Assembly: GCA_040880235.1 (NCBI GenBank)
Contig: JBBDIX010000082.1
Span: 1 to 64,000, forward strand
Reading direction: 5' to 3'
Length of the DNA stretch: 64,000 nucleotides
DNA from: JBBDIX01 sp040880235
GTDB lineage: Bacteria > Actinomycetota > Nitriliruptoria > Nitriliruptorales > Nitriliruptoraceae
Positions 8,231-18,907 of this stretch are shown here, piece by piece (positions within the stretch are counted from its first letter, which is position 1; the number at the start of each line of letters is the position of its first letter). Both the position numbers and the translations under genes were made by a program. The notes beneath the pieces were generated by a model. That model did not search any database. It was not told the DNA's origin and saw only the letters and a list, made by a program, of their open reading frames with translations.

Positions 8231-11200
8231 TCAGGCGAGTGCGCGGCCGACCAGACGGGCACCCACCGCAACGGCGTCCGCCAGTGACGGGTGTCCGTGG
8301 TCGAGCTGGGCCACGACGCGCCGTGCCCGCTCGAGCGCATCGCGCCGGGTGTCGACGAATCGCGCCACGGCCTCGGCCGGGGTGCCCTCCGGGTGGCCGC
8401 GCAGGGCGCTGACCGCGGCGTCGTGGCGCGCGTGGCGCAGGTCACCGACCACCCCGTCGATCTGGCGCTGCTGCCAGGCACCCTGCGGGTGGATGCGTGC
8501 GGCCAGTGCCTCGAGGTCGTCGACCGCGAGCTGTTCACCGAGCAGCAGGAACACGTGCATGACGTCCGTCGTGCCACGTCCGGTCGATGCCACCACGTCG
8601 GCGACCTCGGGCAGCACCCGCAGGTCGCGCGCCACCGCCAGCACGTTGGCGAGGTCCGGATCCACGAGGTCGTCGATCAGCCAGCGGAGGTGTGCGGCTC
8701 GGGCACGCCGTTGCGTCGACGTCCCGAGGTCGATCAGGTGGGTGCGAAGGTCCGTGCACACGGCCTGCAACCGGGCCAGCGCCGCGTCGGGATCGGTGCG
8801 GACCCGCGGATCGTCGACGAGACCCGTCGTGATCGCACGGATCGTGGCCTCCAGATCGTTGTCGATGTCGCGTATCCGGGCGGTGTCGTGGGTCGACTCC
8901 ATGGCGTCGACCAGCTCCCACAGGCGCGGAGTGTCCAGCACGTCGTGGGCGATCCGGTGGGCGACGACGACGTCGACGACCGGGGCGCCGGTCACGTCCG
9001 CGACCTCGTGGACGAACGTCACGCCCATGCGGTCGACGACGTCATTGGCGATCGAGGTGGCGATCAGTTCGCGCCGCAGACGGTGCTGGGCGAGCAGGGA
9101 CCCGAATCGTGTGACGGCGCCGGCAGGGAACTGGTCCGTGATGGCGTTGTCGAGCAGTTGCGCGTCGGCCAACGGCTGGGCGAGCAGGGTCTCCTTCAGA
9201 TCCCGCTTCGCCCACGCGATCAGCGACGCGACCTCGGGACGTGTCATGCCTGCGTCCAGGCTCGCTCGCTCGGCGAGTTCGTCGCTCGACGGCAGTCGCT
9301 CCACCTCCCGGTCCAGGTCGTGGCGGTCGGTGAGCCGATCCAGCATCCGGTCGTAGGCGTCCAGTCGGCTCGCACTTCGCGCGAACTCGCGGGACACACC
9401 GGCCCCCTGGCGGTCCACCATCTGCATCACGAGATCCACGACCTCGTCGGCGAGGCTGGCGAGCGTGGCGTCACGATCCTCGGGTGCGAGCACACCCTGC
9501 TCGACCGCGAGCCGCAGCAGGATCTTCAGGTTGACCTCGCAGTCGGAGGTCGCGACGCCGGCAGCATTGTCGATCGCGTCCTGGTTGACGCGGCCCCCGC
9601 GACGCGCGAACTCGATGCGCCCCGGTTGGGTGATGAGCAGGTTCGCGCCCTCGGCGATGACACGGGCCCGCAGGTCGCGACCGTCGACCCGCAGTTCGGC
9701 GTTGGCCCGGTCGCCGACGTCCTCGCTGCGTTCGGTCGCTGCCTTCACGTATGTGCCGATCCCGCCGGCGAACAGCAGGTCGACCGGCGCACACAGGATG
9801 GCGCGGATCAGGGCCGGCGGGGACAGCGCCGCCACGTCGACGCGCAGCAGGGCGCGCACCTCGTCGCTCAGGGGGATGGATCGGGCGTCGCGGGCGAACA
9901 CCCCGCCGCCCGTGCTCAGCAGCGACCGGTCGTAGTCGTCCCAGTTCGACCGGGGGAGGGTGAACAGGCGCTCGCGTTCCTCGAAGGACCGTCCGGGGTC
10001 CGGGTCCGGGTCGAGGAACACGTGACGGTGGTCGAAGGCCGCCACCAGCCGTACCGCACGCGACCGCAGCAGTCCGTTGCCGAACACGTCCCCGGACATG
10101 TCGCCGACGCCCACGACCGAGACCGGCTCGGTCTGCACGTCGATGCCCAGTTCGCGGAAGTGGCGGCGCACCATCAGCCACGCACCCCGCGCGGTCACCC
10201 CGAGCTCCTTGTGGTCGTAGCCCGCGGATCCTCCCGACGCGAAGGCGTCGTCGAGCCAGAATCCGTAGCGCTGGGCGATCCCGTTCGCGGTGTCCGACAG
10301 GGTCGCGGTGCCGCGATCGGCCGCGACCACCAGGTAGGGGTCCGGTCCGTCGTGGCACACGACACGCGGGGGGTTCACGACGCGCTCTCCGTCGAGATCG
10401 TCGGTGACGTCGAGCAGCCCCCGGACGAACGTGACGTACTGACGGGTGGCCTCGTCGCGCAGTTCCGTCGGGTCCTCGGGCTCGTCACGGACGACGAACC
10501 CGCCCTTGGCGCCGGTCGGGACGATCAGTGCGTTCTTGAGGACCTGGGCGCGCACGAGGTCGAACACCTCGTCGCGGACGTCGTCCCGACGGTCCGACCA
10601 TCGCAGGCCCCCGCGAGCCACCGGCCCGAAGCGCAGGTGGATGCCCTCGACACGCGGCGAGTGGACGAAGACCTCCCGGTGAGCGACGGGACGGGCGACT
10701 CCCTGGATGAGGGACGGGTCGAACTTGAGTGAGACGTACGGTTCGCCGGACCCGTCGGCCGTTGCGTCGTGGCGAAAGGCGTTGGTGCGGACGGTCGCGG
10801 CCACGAGTTCCACGAATCCGCGCAGGATGCGGTCGTGGTCGAGCCGGGAGAGTTCGTCACAGGCCTCGATCGCGGCCCGGTGTGCCCGGTCGCCGGCACC
10901 GGGGTCGCCCTGCCGGTCCGGGTCGAACCGTGCCTCGAAGAACTCGACGATCCGTCGGGTCACCTCGGCGTTGCCCACCAGCGTCTGGTTGACGTACTCG
11001 GACGTGAACGTCGTCCCGAGCTGCCGGCGCAGGCGCCGGTAGGCGCGCAGCACCGTGACCTGGCGCCACTGCAGTCCGGCGTCGACCACCAGCGCGTTGA
11101 GCAGGTCCACGGTCAGGTGTCCGTGCCATGCGGCCAGGATCGTGTCGGCCACCCGCGCGCCGTCGCGATGGGGGTCCAGTCCACGCGTGCGCACGCCGAA

Positions 11201-12976
11201 GTCGTGCAGGTGCAGCGGTTCGTCCGGGTCGTCCAGACGGTGGGGGATCTCCTCGATGACGACGAGCCCCAGGCTCTCCAGCACCGGCATGAACGAGGAC
11301 AGCTCGACGGCAGCTCCGCGACGTGCGACCCGCACCCGCACGTCGCCGTTGGCGGCGGAGGGCCGCAGTTCGACGACGACGGGCGAGTCGGCGCAGAGGC
11401 GGTCGAGCAGCGCGACGTCGCGCACGGCGTCCTCGACCGGGATCGTGTCGCGGTAGCCGGCGGGAAACCGCTCCGCGATCGCTCGTCGGGTGGCGTCGTC
11501 ACCGATCTGGTCCACGACGTCGTCGAACCAGGACCGGGACAGTCGCCGGATCTCGTCACGCAGGGTGGCGACGTCCACCTCGGGAAGCGGGCCGTCGAGG
11601 TGCACCAGGAACCGCGCGATCACGTCGGGTCGATCCCCGAGCGACAGGTCGACGTCGACGCGTTCGCTCCCGAACCGTTCCGCCAGGTGGGCGCTCAGTC
11701 GCTCACGCAACTGCGGCCCGTAGCGGTCGCGGGGCACGGCGACCATGACCGACGCCGTCGACGAGGGCTCGTCGATGCGCACCAGGCTGCGCACCTCGTC
11801 GCGTTCCTCGCCGCGGAGCAGGTCGGCGAGCATCGTGTGGAGGACGTCCAGGGGTGCGTGGAACAGCTCGTCCTTGGGCAGTGCCTCGAACAGGGAGGTC
11901 AGGGCCGTCTCGTCGCTGGATCCGTCGACGACGTCCTCGCGTTCGAGGATGGCGTGCAGCCGCTGTCGCAGGACCGGCACGGTGGCTGCGGGCTCGCTGA
12001 GCGCGCGACGCGTGAACAGCCCGAGGATGCGGGTCTCGTGCACCGTCTCGTCGTGACGTCGGATCCGGAAGTCCTGCATGCGGTCGCGGCGCTGGACCGT
12101 GGACTGGCTGCGGGTCCGACCGACCGACAACAGTTCCGTGCCCGTCAGTTGGGCACGGTGGGCCGCGGGGAGCTCCTCGAGCGGGACGGGGGTCGCGAAT
12201 CGCGACGCCGTCGTGTCTCGCAGCAGGCCCAGTCCGGATCCTGCGACGACCTCGAGGGTCTGGCGCCCCTGCGCGTCGGGGACGACGTGGTAGTCGCGGA
12301 CGCCGAGCAGCACGAGGTTGTCGTCGAGCAACCAGTCGACCAGGTCCGCGAGCTCACCCGTGTCGTGGTCGTCGGACGCGGCCCACGCGCCAAAGCGCAG
12401 CTGCGTGGCGAGATCCGTGAGTCGTTCGTGCATCGCACCGAAGTCGTCGGTGGCGCGCACGACGTCGGCCACGAGTCGTTCGATGCGCTCCGCGGTGACG
12501 GCGATGTCCTCACCGCGGGGCCACGGCTCGACCTCGACGCGCAGCACGAGCAGGCGGCGCTCGGCGGTCCGGGCGGGCACGACGCCCGTCAGTTCGCCAT
12601 TGGCGTGCGCGGTGCCCACGATGGGATGCCACACCCGTTGGACGCGGTGGCCCTGGCGTGCCAGTTCGTCGGTGACCGTGGACAGCAGGAACGGCCGGTC
12701 GTCACACAGCAGTTCGACGACGGTGGGACCCGGGGTTCGCCCGTCGAGTCCGGTGGCCGGTCGGGAGACGGTGACGCGGTGGGTTCCCGGCTCGAGGGGC
12801 CGGATCCGGTCGAGCACGGCGGCGATCCATCGGGCGACCGCAGGCGGATCGGCGGTGTCGAGGTCGTGATCGTCGACACGGCGCAGGATCGCGTCGGCGA
12901 GGTCACGCAGGAGCGGATCCGGGTGCGAGGAGGTGCTGTCGAGCGCGGTCACGACCCTGCTCGCCCCGTTCACCAC
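8231..12976 (-). CDS. gdh: NAD-specific glutamate dehydrogenase, 180-kDa class
   Basis: 1581 residues, the expected size of the large bacterial NAD-GDH (Streptomyces clavuligerus/Mycobacterium type). It oxidatively deaminates L-glutamate to 2-oxoglutarate with NAD+, a catabolic role. The long N-terminal half carries ACT-like regulatory segments. The catalytic core lies past residue 750, with KNALIVPTGAKGGFVV (substrate lysines), a cofactor-domain segment VSVVGVGDMSGDVFGNGLL and IAEGANLLITQPGRIEFA. The tail is helical. GTG 12976 follows GGAGG; a second GTG lies one codon on. The -10 TACGCT lies about 25 bp upstream. No cognate regulator gene is adjacent. A kinase/FHA-type control known in relatives cannot be seen here. 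Confidence 0.93.
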   Translation of the reverse strand: MVNGASRVVTALDSTSSHPDPLLRDLADAILRRVDDHDLDTADPPAVARWIAAVLDRIRPLEPGTHRVTVSRPATGLDGRTPGPTVVELLCDDRPFLLSTVTDELARQGHRVQRVWHPIVGTAHANGELTGVVPARTAERRLLVLRVEVEPWPRGEDIAVTAERIERLVADVVRATDDFGAMHERLTDLATQLRFGAWAASDDHDTGELADLVDWLLDDNLVLLGVRDYHVVPDAQGRQTLEVVAGSGLGLLRDTTASRFATPVPLEELPAAHRAQLTGTELLSVGRTRSQSTVQRRDRMQDFRIRRHDETVHETRILGLFTRRALSEPAATVPVLRQRLHAILEREDVVDGSSDETALTSLFEALPKDELFHAPLDVLHTMLADLLRGEERDEVRSLVRIDEPSSTASVMVAVPRDRYGPQLRERLSAHLAERFGSERVDVDLSLGDRPDVIARFLVHLDGPLPEVDVATLRDEIRRLSRSWFDDVVDQIGDDATRRAIAERFPAGYRDTIPVEDAVRDVALLDRLCADSPVVVELRPSAANGDVRVRVARRGAAVELSSFMPVLESLGLVVIEEIPHRLDDPDEPLHLHDFGVRTRGLDPHRDGARVADTILAAWHGHLTVDLLNALVVDAGLQWRQVTVLRAYRRLRRQLGTTFTSEYVNQTLVGNAEVTRRIVEFFEARFDPDRQGDPGAGDRAHRAAIEACDELSRLDHDRILRGFVELVAATVRTNAFRHDATADGSGEPYVSLKFDPSLIQGVARPVAHREVFVHSPRVEGIHLRFGPVARGGLRWSDRRDDVRDEVFDLVRAQVLKNALIVPTGAKGGFVVRDEPEDPTELRDEATRQYVTFVRGLLDVTDDLDGERVVNPPRVVCHDGPDPYLVVAADRGTATLSDTANGIAQRYGFWLDDAFASGGSAGYDHKELGVTARGAWLMVRRHFRELGIDVQTEPVSVVGVGDMSGDVFGNGLLRSRAVRLVAAFDHRHVFLDPDPDPGRSFEERERLFTLPRSNWDDYDRSLLSTGGGVFARDARSIPLSDEVRALLRVDVAALSPPALIRAILCAPVDLLFAGGIGTYVKAATERSEDVGDRANAELRVDGRDLRARVIAEGANLLITQPGRIEFARRGGRVNQDAIDNAAGVATSDCEVNLKILLRLAVEQGVLAPEDRDATLASLADEVVDLVMQMVDRQGAGVSREFARSASRLDAYDRMLDRLTDRHDLDREVERLPSSDELAERASLDAGMTRPEVASLIAWAKRDLKETLLAQPLADAQLLDNAITDQFPAGAVTRFGSLLAQHRLRRELIATSIANDVVDRMGVTFVHEVADVTGAPVVDVVVAHRIAHDVLDTPRLWELVDAMESTHDTARIRDIDNDLEATIRAITTGLVDDPRVRTDPDAALARLQAVCTDLRTHLIDLGTSTQRRARAAHLRWLIDDLVDPDLANVLAVARDLRVLPEVADVVASTGRGTTDVMHVFLLLGEQLAVDDLEALAARIHPQGAWQQRQIDGVVGDLRHARHDAAVSALRGHPEGTPAEAVARFVDTRRDALERARRVVAQLDHGHPSLADAVAVGARLVGRALA

Positions 12977-13000
12977 CTGGCCTCCGATGCCGTCGCCCCG

Positions 13001-13006
13001 AGCGTA
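13001..13006 (-). promoter_or_regulatory. -10 element TACGCT for the GDH gene
   Basis: On the minus strand TACGCT sits 24 bp before GTG 12976 and upstream of the GGAGG ribosome-binding site, giving a short 5' leader. No clear -35 is seen. Confidence 0.35.
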
Positions 13007-13072
13007 ACGATCGCGGCGTCCCGCGCCCGGACCAGGTTCGACACCGGCTGTCCCGCAGGTCGGGGGACAGGG

Positions 13073-13101
13073 CGAAGGGGCGCCCGGTGGGCGCCCCTTC
13101 G
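13073..13101. terminator. Strong hairpin terminator between rpsT and the GDH promoter
   Basis: A perfect 13-bp stem (arms cGAAGGGGCGCCC and GGGCGCCCCTTCg) with a GGT loop, lying 46 bp beyond the rpsT stop. It has no long U tract, as is usual in high-GC actinobacteria. Its position suits termination of rpsT on the minus strand and insulation of the GDH promoter. Confidence 0.7.
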
Positions 13102-13116
13102 AGGTCTGTTCGTGGG

Positions 13117-13153
13117 GTCTGGCGTCAGAGCTCGTGTGGTCTGGCGTCAGAGC
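13117..13153. repeat. 15-bp direct repeat at the rpsT 3' end
   Basis: GTCTGGCGTCAGAGC occurs at 13117-13131 and again at 13139-13153 with a 22-bp period. The second copy contains the rpsT stop codon. It looks like a small tandem duplication of the gene's last codons. Confidence 0.75.
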
Positions 13154-13407
13154 GCCGCGAGCCGCTTCGCCATGCCGGACTTGCGGTTGCCGGCGGTGTT
13201 TCGGTGCAGGATGCCCTTGCTCGCGGCCTTGTCCAGTTCGCGCGATGCGACGTCGAACGCAGCCTTCGCGGCCTCGGCGTCACCGGAGTCCGCAGCGGCG
13301 CGGAACTGCTTGACGACGGTCTTGAGGCGTGAGCGCACGACGCGGTTGCGTTCGCGGGCCGTCTCGTTCTGACGGTTGCGCTTGATCTGGGACTTGATGT
13401 TGGCCAT
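13147..13407 (-). CDS. rpsT: 30S ribosomal protein S20
   Basis: 86 residues, basic and alanine-rich, the normal S20 length. It begins MANIKSQIKRNRQNE and ends GNRKSGMAKRLAAL, both diagnostic. S20 binds 16S rRNA early in 30S assembly. ATG 13407 is the conserved start; a GAGA stretch about 10 nt upstream can serve as a weak ribosome-binding site. The -10 TATCCT at 13519-13514 gives an mRNA leader of about 100 nt. The gene is divergent from lepA, the usual rpsT/lepA neighbourhood in actinobacteria. Confidence 0.97.
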   Translation of the reverse strand: MANIKSQIKRNRQNETARERNRVVRSRLKTVVKQFRAAADSGDAEAAKAAFDVASRELDKAASKGILHRNTAGNRKSGMAKRLAAL

Positions 13408-13513
13408 GCGAGCGTTCTCGATCTTCGATGGTGGCCGGCATGGTGCGGGCTCGCGCACACGCGCGAGGGTGCCGCCGTTCGTGCCGACAGGGGATGGTGC
13501 GACGTGAGGAGGG

Positions 13514-13585
13514 AGGATATCAGCGCCCGGGCACGGCCAGCAACCGCCGCCGCCGCAGGGACGGCTCCCGGGTGGGGCGTAGACT
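13514..13585. promoter_or_regulatory. Divergent rpsT/lepA promoter region
   Basis: On the minus strand TATCCT (13519-13514) faces rpsT. On the plus strand TAGACT (13580-13585) faces lepA. The two -10 elements are back to back about 60 bp apart. No clear -35 boxes are visible. Confidence 0.45.
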
Positions 13586-13657
13586 CGCGCATCGGTGGCC
13601 ACCACCCCGGTCAGGCAGACCGGTGGCCGAGTCTCCATCCTCATCGAGCGAGTCGCA

Positions 13658-15511
<1,854 letters not shown>

Positions 15512-15528
15512 TCCTCGCGGAGGTATCC

Positions 15529-16158
15529 ATGAGCAACGACGAGCCAGTGGCCGACCCCACGCCCACGGCAGACGAGCTCCGCGCCCAGATGGGTGACGCC
15601 CTCACCGCCGACGAGCTCGCGGTCATCGATCACACGACCGCGATCCCCGAGGGTTCGTCCGCGGACCTGTGGGCGTTCGCGTTCGACTCGCCCCTGCGGG
15701 CCCAGGAGGCACTGCTGGCGGCGATGCGCCTCGTGGCACGCAGTCACCTCGAACTCGAGGACGCGGCGATCGTCGCCAAGGTCAAGGGACGGGTGCGCAT
15801 CACCCAGACCAAGGACGTCACCCCCACCCAGGGAGCGGTGGGTGGTGCGTGGATCGGGATCCTCGCGGGCCTGTTCCTCGGGCCCGGCGGCCCGCTCGTC
15901 GGCGCCGCGCTCGGTGCCGCAGCGGGTGGGCTGTTCGCGAAGCTGCGTGACATCGGCATCGATGACGACGAGATGAAGCGCATGGGTGACGACCTCGCCG
16001 ACGACGAGGCTGCGCTGTTCCTGCTCGTGGAGAACTGCCACGGGATGCGTGCACTGCACGAGGTCAGCCGGTTCCCGGGGAGGATCCTGGCCAGTTCGGC
16101 TGATGCGGACCTCGTCGAGGCGGTGCGCCGACGGCTGGCCACCGACCCGTGGGCCTGA
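15529..16158 (+). CDS. DUF1269-like protein with a glycine-rich hydrophobic segment
   Basis: 209 residues. The middle holds LWAFAFDSPLRAQEALLAAM and LELEDAAIVAKVKGRVRITQTKD, then a Gly/Ala-rich hydrophobic stretch (AWIGILAGLFLGPGGPLVGAALGAAAGGLFA) and an acidic region with DIGIDDDEMKRM. This arrangement matches DUF1269, whose members are membrane-associated but of unknown function. ATG 15529 has GCGGAGG upstream. It lies between lepA and hemW in the same direction and overlaps the hemW GTG by 10 bp, so it is probably in that operon. No function is assigned. Confidence 0.7.
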   Translation: MSNDEPVADPTPTADELRAQMGDALTADELAVIDHTTAIPEGSSADLWAFAFDSPLRAQEALLAAMRLVARSHLELEDAAIVAKVKGRVRITQTKDVTPTQGAVGGAWIGILAGLFLGPGGPLVGAALGAAAGGLFAKLRDIGIDDDEMKRMGDDLADDEAALFLLVENCHGMRALHEVSRFPGRILASSADADLVEAVRRRLATDPWA

Positions 16159-17366
16159 CCGCCGGACGCGTGACGTCGGGGCCGTGGTCCGACGCGCCCG
16201 TGGAGAGCGGGCGACGGGCAGGGTTCGGTGTCTACCTGCACGTGCCGTTCTGTCGGCACCGGTGCGGCTACTGCGACTTCGCGACGAGTGCGGTGGGCGA
16301 CGACGACTCCCTGTTCGACCGGTACACCGTCGCGCTCGTGACCGCGCTGGAGACGTCGATCGACGATCCTGACGGCACGGGCACCCTGCCGGGTGTGGGA
16401 GACCGCACCGTGACGTCCGTGTTCGTCGGCGGGGGCACGCCGTCACTGCTGGGTGCCGCGCGCCTCGGTCGGGTCCTCGACGCGCTGCGTGACTGCATCG
16501 AGGTGGCCCCGGATGCCGAGGTCACCGTCGAGTGCAACCCCGAGGACGTGTCCCACGACGTGTTCGCAGGTCTCGCCGCCCACGGCGTCGATCGCGTGTC
16601 GATGGGTGCCCAGTCGTTCTCCGAACAGGTGCTGACCCAGCTCGAACGGGGTCACGACGCGCGGCGCCCACTGGATGCGGTCGCCGAGGCCCGCGACGCA
16701 GGCATCGAACGCATCAGCCTCGACCTCATCTACGGGGCGCCGACGGAGACCGACGCCTCGTGGCTCGAGACCGTGGACGTCGCGGCCACCAGTGGTGTGG
16801 ACCACCTGTCGGCGTACGCGCTGACGATCCACGACAACACCCCGTTCGGCACCGCGGCGCGCGAGGGCCGGATGCACGTCGACGACGACGTGCTCGCGGA
16901 CCGCTTCGACCTCGTCCGACAGCGCCTGGCGGCGCATGGGTTCGACCACTACGAGGTGTCCAACTTCTCGCGCGGCGCCGCGGCGCGCTCACGCCACAAC
17001 GTGCTGTACTGGCGGCACGGAGACCACCTCGGTGTCGGGGTCGGCGCGCACGGTCACCTCGACGGCACCCGCTGGTGGTCGACCCGCTCCACGGGGCGCT
17101 GGCTGGAGGCCGTCGAGTCGTCGGTCTCGCCGGTCGCCGACCACGAACACCTCGACCTCGTGCAGCAGGCGACCGAACGTCTGCTGCTGGGGCTGCGCCT
17201 GCGGGAGGGTCTGCACCCGCACGACGTGCCACCGATCGACGCGCTCGCGTTGCAGGAGGCACTGGATGCAGGACTCGTCACGACCGCGTGTGGGCGCCTG
17301 CAGTGCACCGAGCAGGGCTGGTTCCTGCTCGACGAGGCGGTGCGGCGTCTGACCCCGAACGCCTGA
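16149..17366 (+). CDS. hemW: Radical SAM HemW-type protein (coproporphyrinogen oxidase-like, heme chaperone)
   Basis: 405 residues. The radical SAM cluster motif is CRHRCGYCDF with the extra Cys/Phe pattern of HemN/HemW (CxxxCxxCxF). SAM-binding elements are FVGGGTPSLL and VECNPEDV, then MGAQSFSEQVL and RISLDLIYGAPTET. The C-terminal HemN domain follows. HemW proteins bind heme and deliver it to apoproteins and are not proven oxidases, so the hemN-like annotation should not be taken literally. GTG 16149 overlaps the previous gene; GTG 16170 and 16200 are alternatives. lepA-hemW-hrcA-dnaJ is a conserved actinobacterial order; here hrcA-dnaJ lies 27 kb away. Confidence 0.92.
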   Translation: MGLTAGRVTSGPWSDAPVESGRRAGFGVYLHVPFCRHRCGYCDFATSAVGDDDSLFDRYTVALVTALETSIDDPDGTGTLPGVGDRTVTSVFVGGGTPSLLGAARLGRVLDALRDCIEVAPDAEVTVECNPEDVSHDVFAGLAAHGVDRVSMGAQSFSEQVLTQLERGHDARRPLDAVAEARDAGIERISLDLIYGAPTETDASWLETVDVAATSGVDHLSAYALTIHDNTPFGTAAREGRMHVDDDVLADRFDLVRQRLAAHGFDHYEVSNFSRGAAARSRHNVLYWRHGDHLGVGVGAHGHLDGTRWWSTRSTGRWLEAVESSVSPVADHEHLDLVQQATERLLLGLRLREGLHPHDVPPIDALALQEALDAGLVTTACGRLQCTEQGWFLLDEAVRRLTPNA

Positions 17367-17398
17367 CCGCGAACGTCTGTTCCCGCTCGCCGACGGGG

Positions 17399-17857
17399 TC
17401 AGTTCGAGTACGTGCCGACCAGTCGGTTCTGCTCGATGATCGCGTCGGCGTGGTCGCGCAGGAACTCGTCCCGCGACGGGGCGCCCTCGACCGGACGCGA
17501 CAGGGCGTACACCCAGAAGTAGTAGTGATGTGTCCCGTGCCCGGCGGGCGGCTGCGGCCCGCCGTACCCGGTGTCCCCGAAGTCGTTCGGTCCCGGGCGA
17601 AACGTCGCGTCCGCATCGCTGCCGATCTCGGAGGTGGTGGCCGGGATCCCGTAGAGCGTCCAGTGGGTGAACCCGTCGGGCAGGGGTGCGTCCGGGTCGT
17701 GGCAGATCACCGCGAGCTCCACGGCCTGGGCCGGGACGCCGTGTACGAGCAGGCGTGGCGCCTCGTTCCCCTTGTCGGCGGAGAGCCGGTCATCCATGCG
17801 ACCGAGGGGTTCGATGTCGGGGCTGGTGACCGTCAGGTCTCGGATGCTCAGTGGCAT
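17399..17857 (-). CDS. YbhB/YbcL-type phosphatidylethanolamine-binding-like (PEBP) protein
   Basis: 152 residues, the normal bacterial PEBP length. Ligand-site motifs are DPDAPLPDGFTHW and YGGPQPPAGHGTHHY, where the Asp, His and Pro residues form the small anion pocket. Bacterial members are named Raf-kinase-inhibitor-like from fold only, and their cellular role is unknown. ATG 17857 follows GGGAG. No signal peptide is present, so it is cytoplasmic. It is a monocistronic gene, divergent from the secreted-protein gene. Confidence 0.9.
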   Translation of the reverse strand: MPLSIRDLTVTSPDIEPLGRMDDRLSADKGNEAPRLLVHGVPAQAVELAVICHDPDAPLPDGFTHWTLYGIPATTSEIGSDADATFRPGPNDFGDTGYGGPQPPAGHGTHHYYFWVYALSRPVEGAPSRDEFLRDHADAIIEQNRLVGTYSN

Positions 17858-17933
17858 GTCGTGCTCCCGGTTGGCGTCACGGCGGTGTCCACAGACCGGT
17901 GTACCGCACGCCGCTGAGTCCGGTCATGGTGAC

Positions 17934-17939
17934 TAGGGT
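17934..17939 (+). promoter_or_regulatory. -10 element TAGGGT
   Basis: TAGGGT with transcription start expected near 17946. This places a GGGGGG ribosome-binding stretch (about 17953-17959) inside a short leader before ATG 17966. It argues against the upstream ATG 17942, which would lie before the transcription start. Confidence 0.45.
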
Positions 17940-17965
17940 TCATGGGGACGCACGGGGGGTGCTTC

Positions 17966-18871
17966 ATGATGCAGCGTTGGGTCCTGCCGTCGCCGTGGCG
18001 GCTCCTGCTGGTACTGCTCGCTCTGGTCCTCGGCCTGTTCGCGATCGCACTGGTGGGATCGACGGCCACTGCCTGTGACACCGACTGCGACGGGGGATCG
18101 GCGGCCAACGTCGACAATCGGGCCCTGGAGGCCCGGGCGTTCGACTGGACGTCGGTACGCACGGGTGTGCCCCGGTCGGCGGGATCACACGCACGGTGTG
18201 TGTACGAACCGCTGGATCCCACCACGGTGCCGATGTACGTCGACCAGCTCACGCGTCGGGTCATCCCACACGACGCGGAGTTCTACCGGGTGAGCTGCGA
18301 CGGCGGGCACTGGCGCACGGGGTGGTGGGTCCCGGGCCGCTCCATCACGTCGGACGGAGCGTTCCACGACCTGCTCCAGGAGGCCGTTGACCGCCTCGAA
18401 CCGGACCGACCTGAACTCGCCCTCGCGCCGGCGGCCGACGCGCGTCACCTCGTGGGGATTCCCACGTGGCTCGCCATCGATCCGGCGGGATGGCGCACGC
18501 TGAGTACCACGGTCACTGCCGGCATCGCCTCGGTGCGAGTGAACCTGCGACCATCCCACGTCGAGTGGTCGGTCGGCGACGGGACGTCGCACACCTGTGG
18601 CGGCCCGGGTGCTCGCCTCGACACGTCACGTCCCGTGGCCGGGCAGCAGTCGGACTGCGCCCACACGTTCTGGTCCACGCCGGCCGACGTCACGGGCAAC
18701 CCGGCAGCCACGACCTTCGGTGTCGGGGCACGCGTGGTCTACGACGCCGACTACACCCTCGATGCCAGTGGACGACGTTCGAGTGGGGGACTGGGGCGGG
18801 TGGCCGGACCTGCCCGGGTGCACGACGTCGTCGTACGCGAGTACCAGGCCGTTCGCATCCCTCGCTCCTGA
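17966..18871 (+). CDS. Secreted protein with PKD-like C-terminal half, function unknown
   Basis: 301 residues. The N-terminus MMQRWVLPSP plus a 25-residue hydrophobic core (LLLVLLALVLGLFAIALVG) is a signal peptide or anchor, followed by a Cys pair (ACDTDC). A central segment VGIPTWLAID...W and a C-terminal VEWSVGDG...CGGPG...DCAHTFW match a family of secreted actinobacterial proteins often mislabelled ATP/GTP-binding. The GDG and Cys...Cys pattern suggests a PKD-like beta-sandwich closed by a disulfide. In Streptomyces relatives sit near pilus or secretion genes; none are adjacent here. ATG 17966 or 17969 is chosen from the ribosome-binding site. Confidence 0.65.
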   Translation: MMQRWVLPSPWRLLLVLLALVLGLFAIALVGSTATACDTDCDGGSAANVDNRALEARAFDWTSVRTGVPRSAGSHARCVYEPLDPTTVPMYVDQLTRRVIPHDAEFYRVSCDGGHWRTGWWVPGRSITSDGAFHDLLQEAVDRLEPDRPELALAPAADARHLVGIPTWLAIDPAGWRTLSTTVTAGIASVRVNLRPSHVEWSVGDGTSHTCGGPGARLDTSRPVAGQQSDCAHTFWSTPADVTGNPAATTFGVGARVVYDADYTLDASGRRSSGGLGRVAGPARVHDVVVREYQAVRIPRS

Positions 18872-18907
18872 CCGTGGCCACGACGGCGAAGACGCGGCCG
18901 ATCGAGC

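Noticed and set aside
8291..13372. Long open frames on the plus strand opposite the GDH gene (over 800 codons each)
   Set aside because: High-GC antisense shadows with low-complexity, Arg/Gly/Asp-rich translation and no domains; the minus-strand frame is a complete NAD-GDH.
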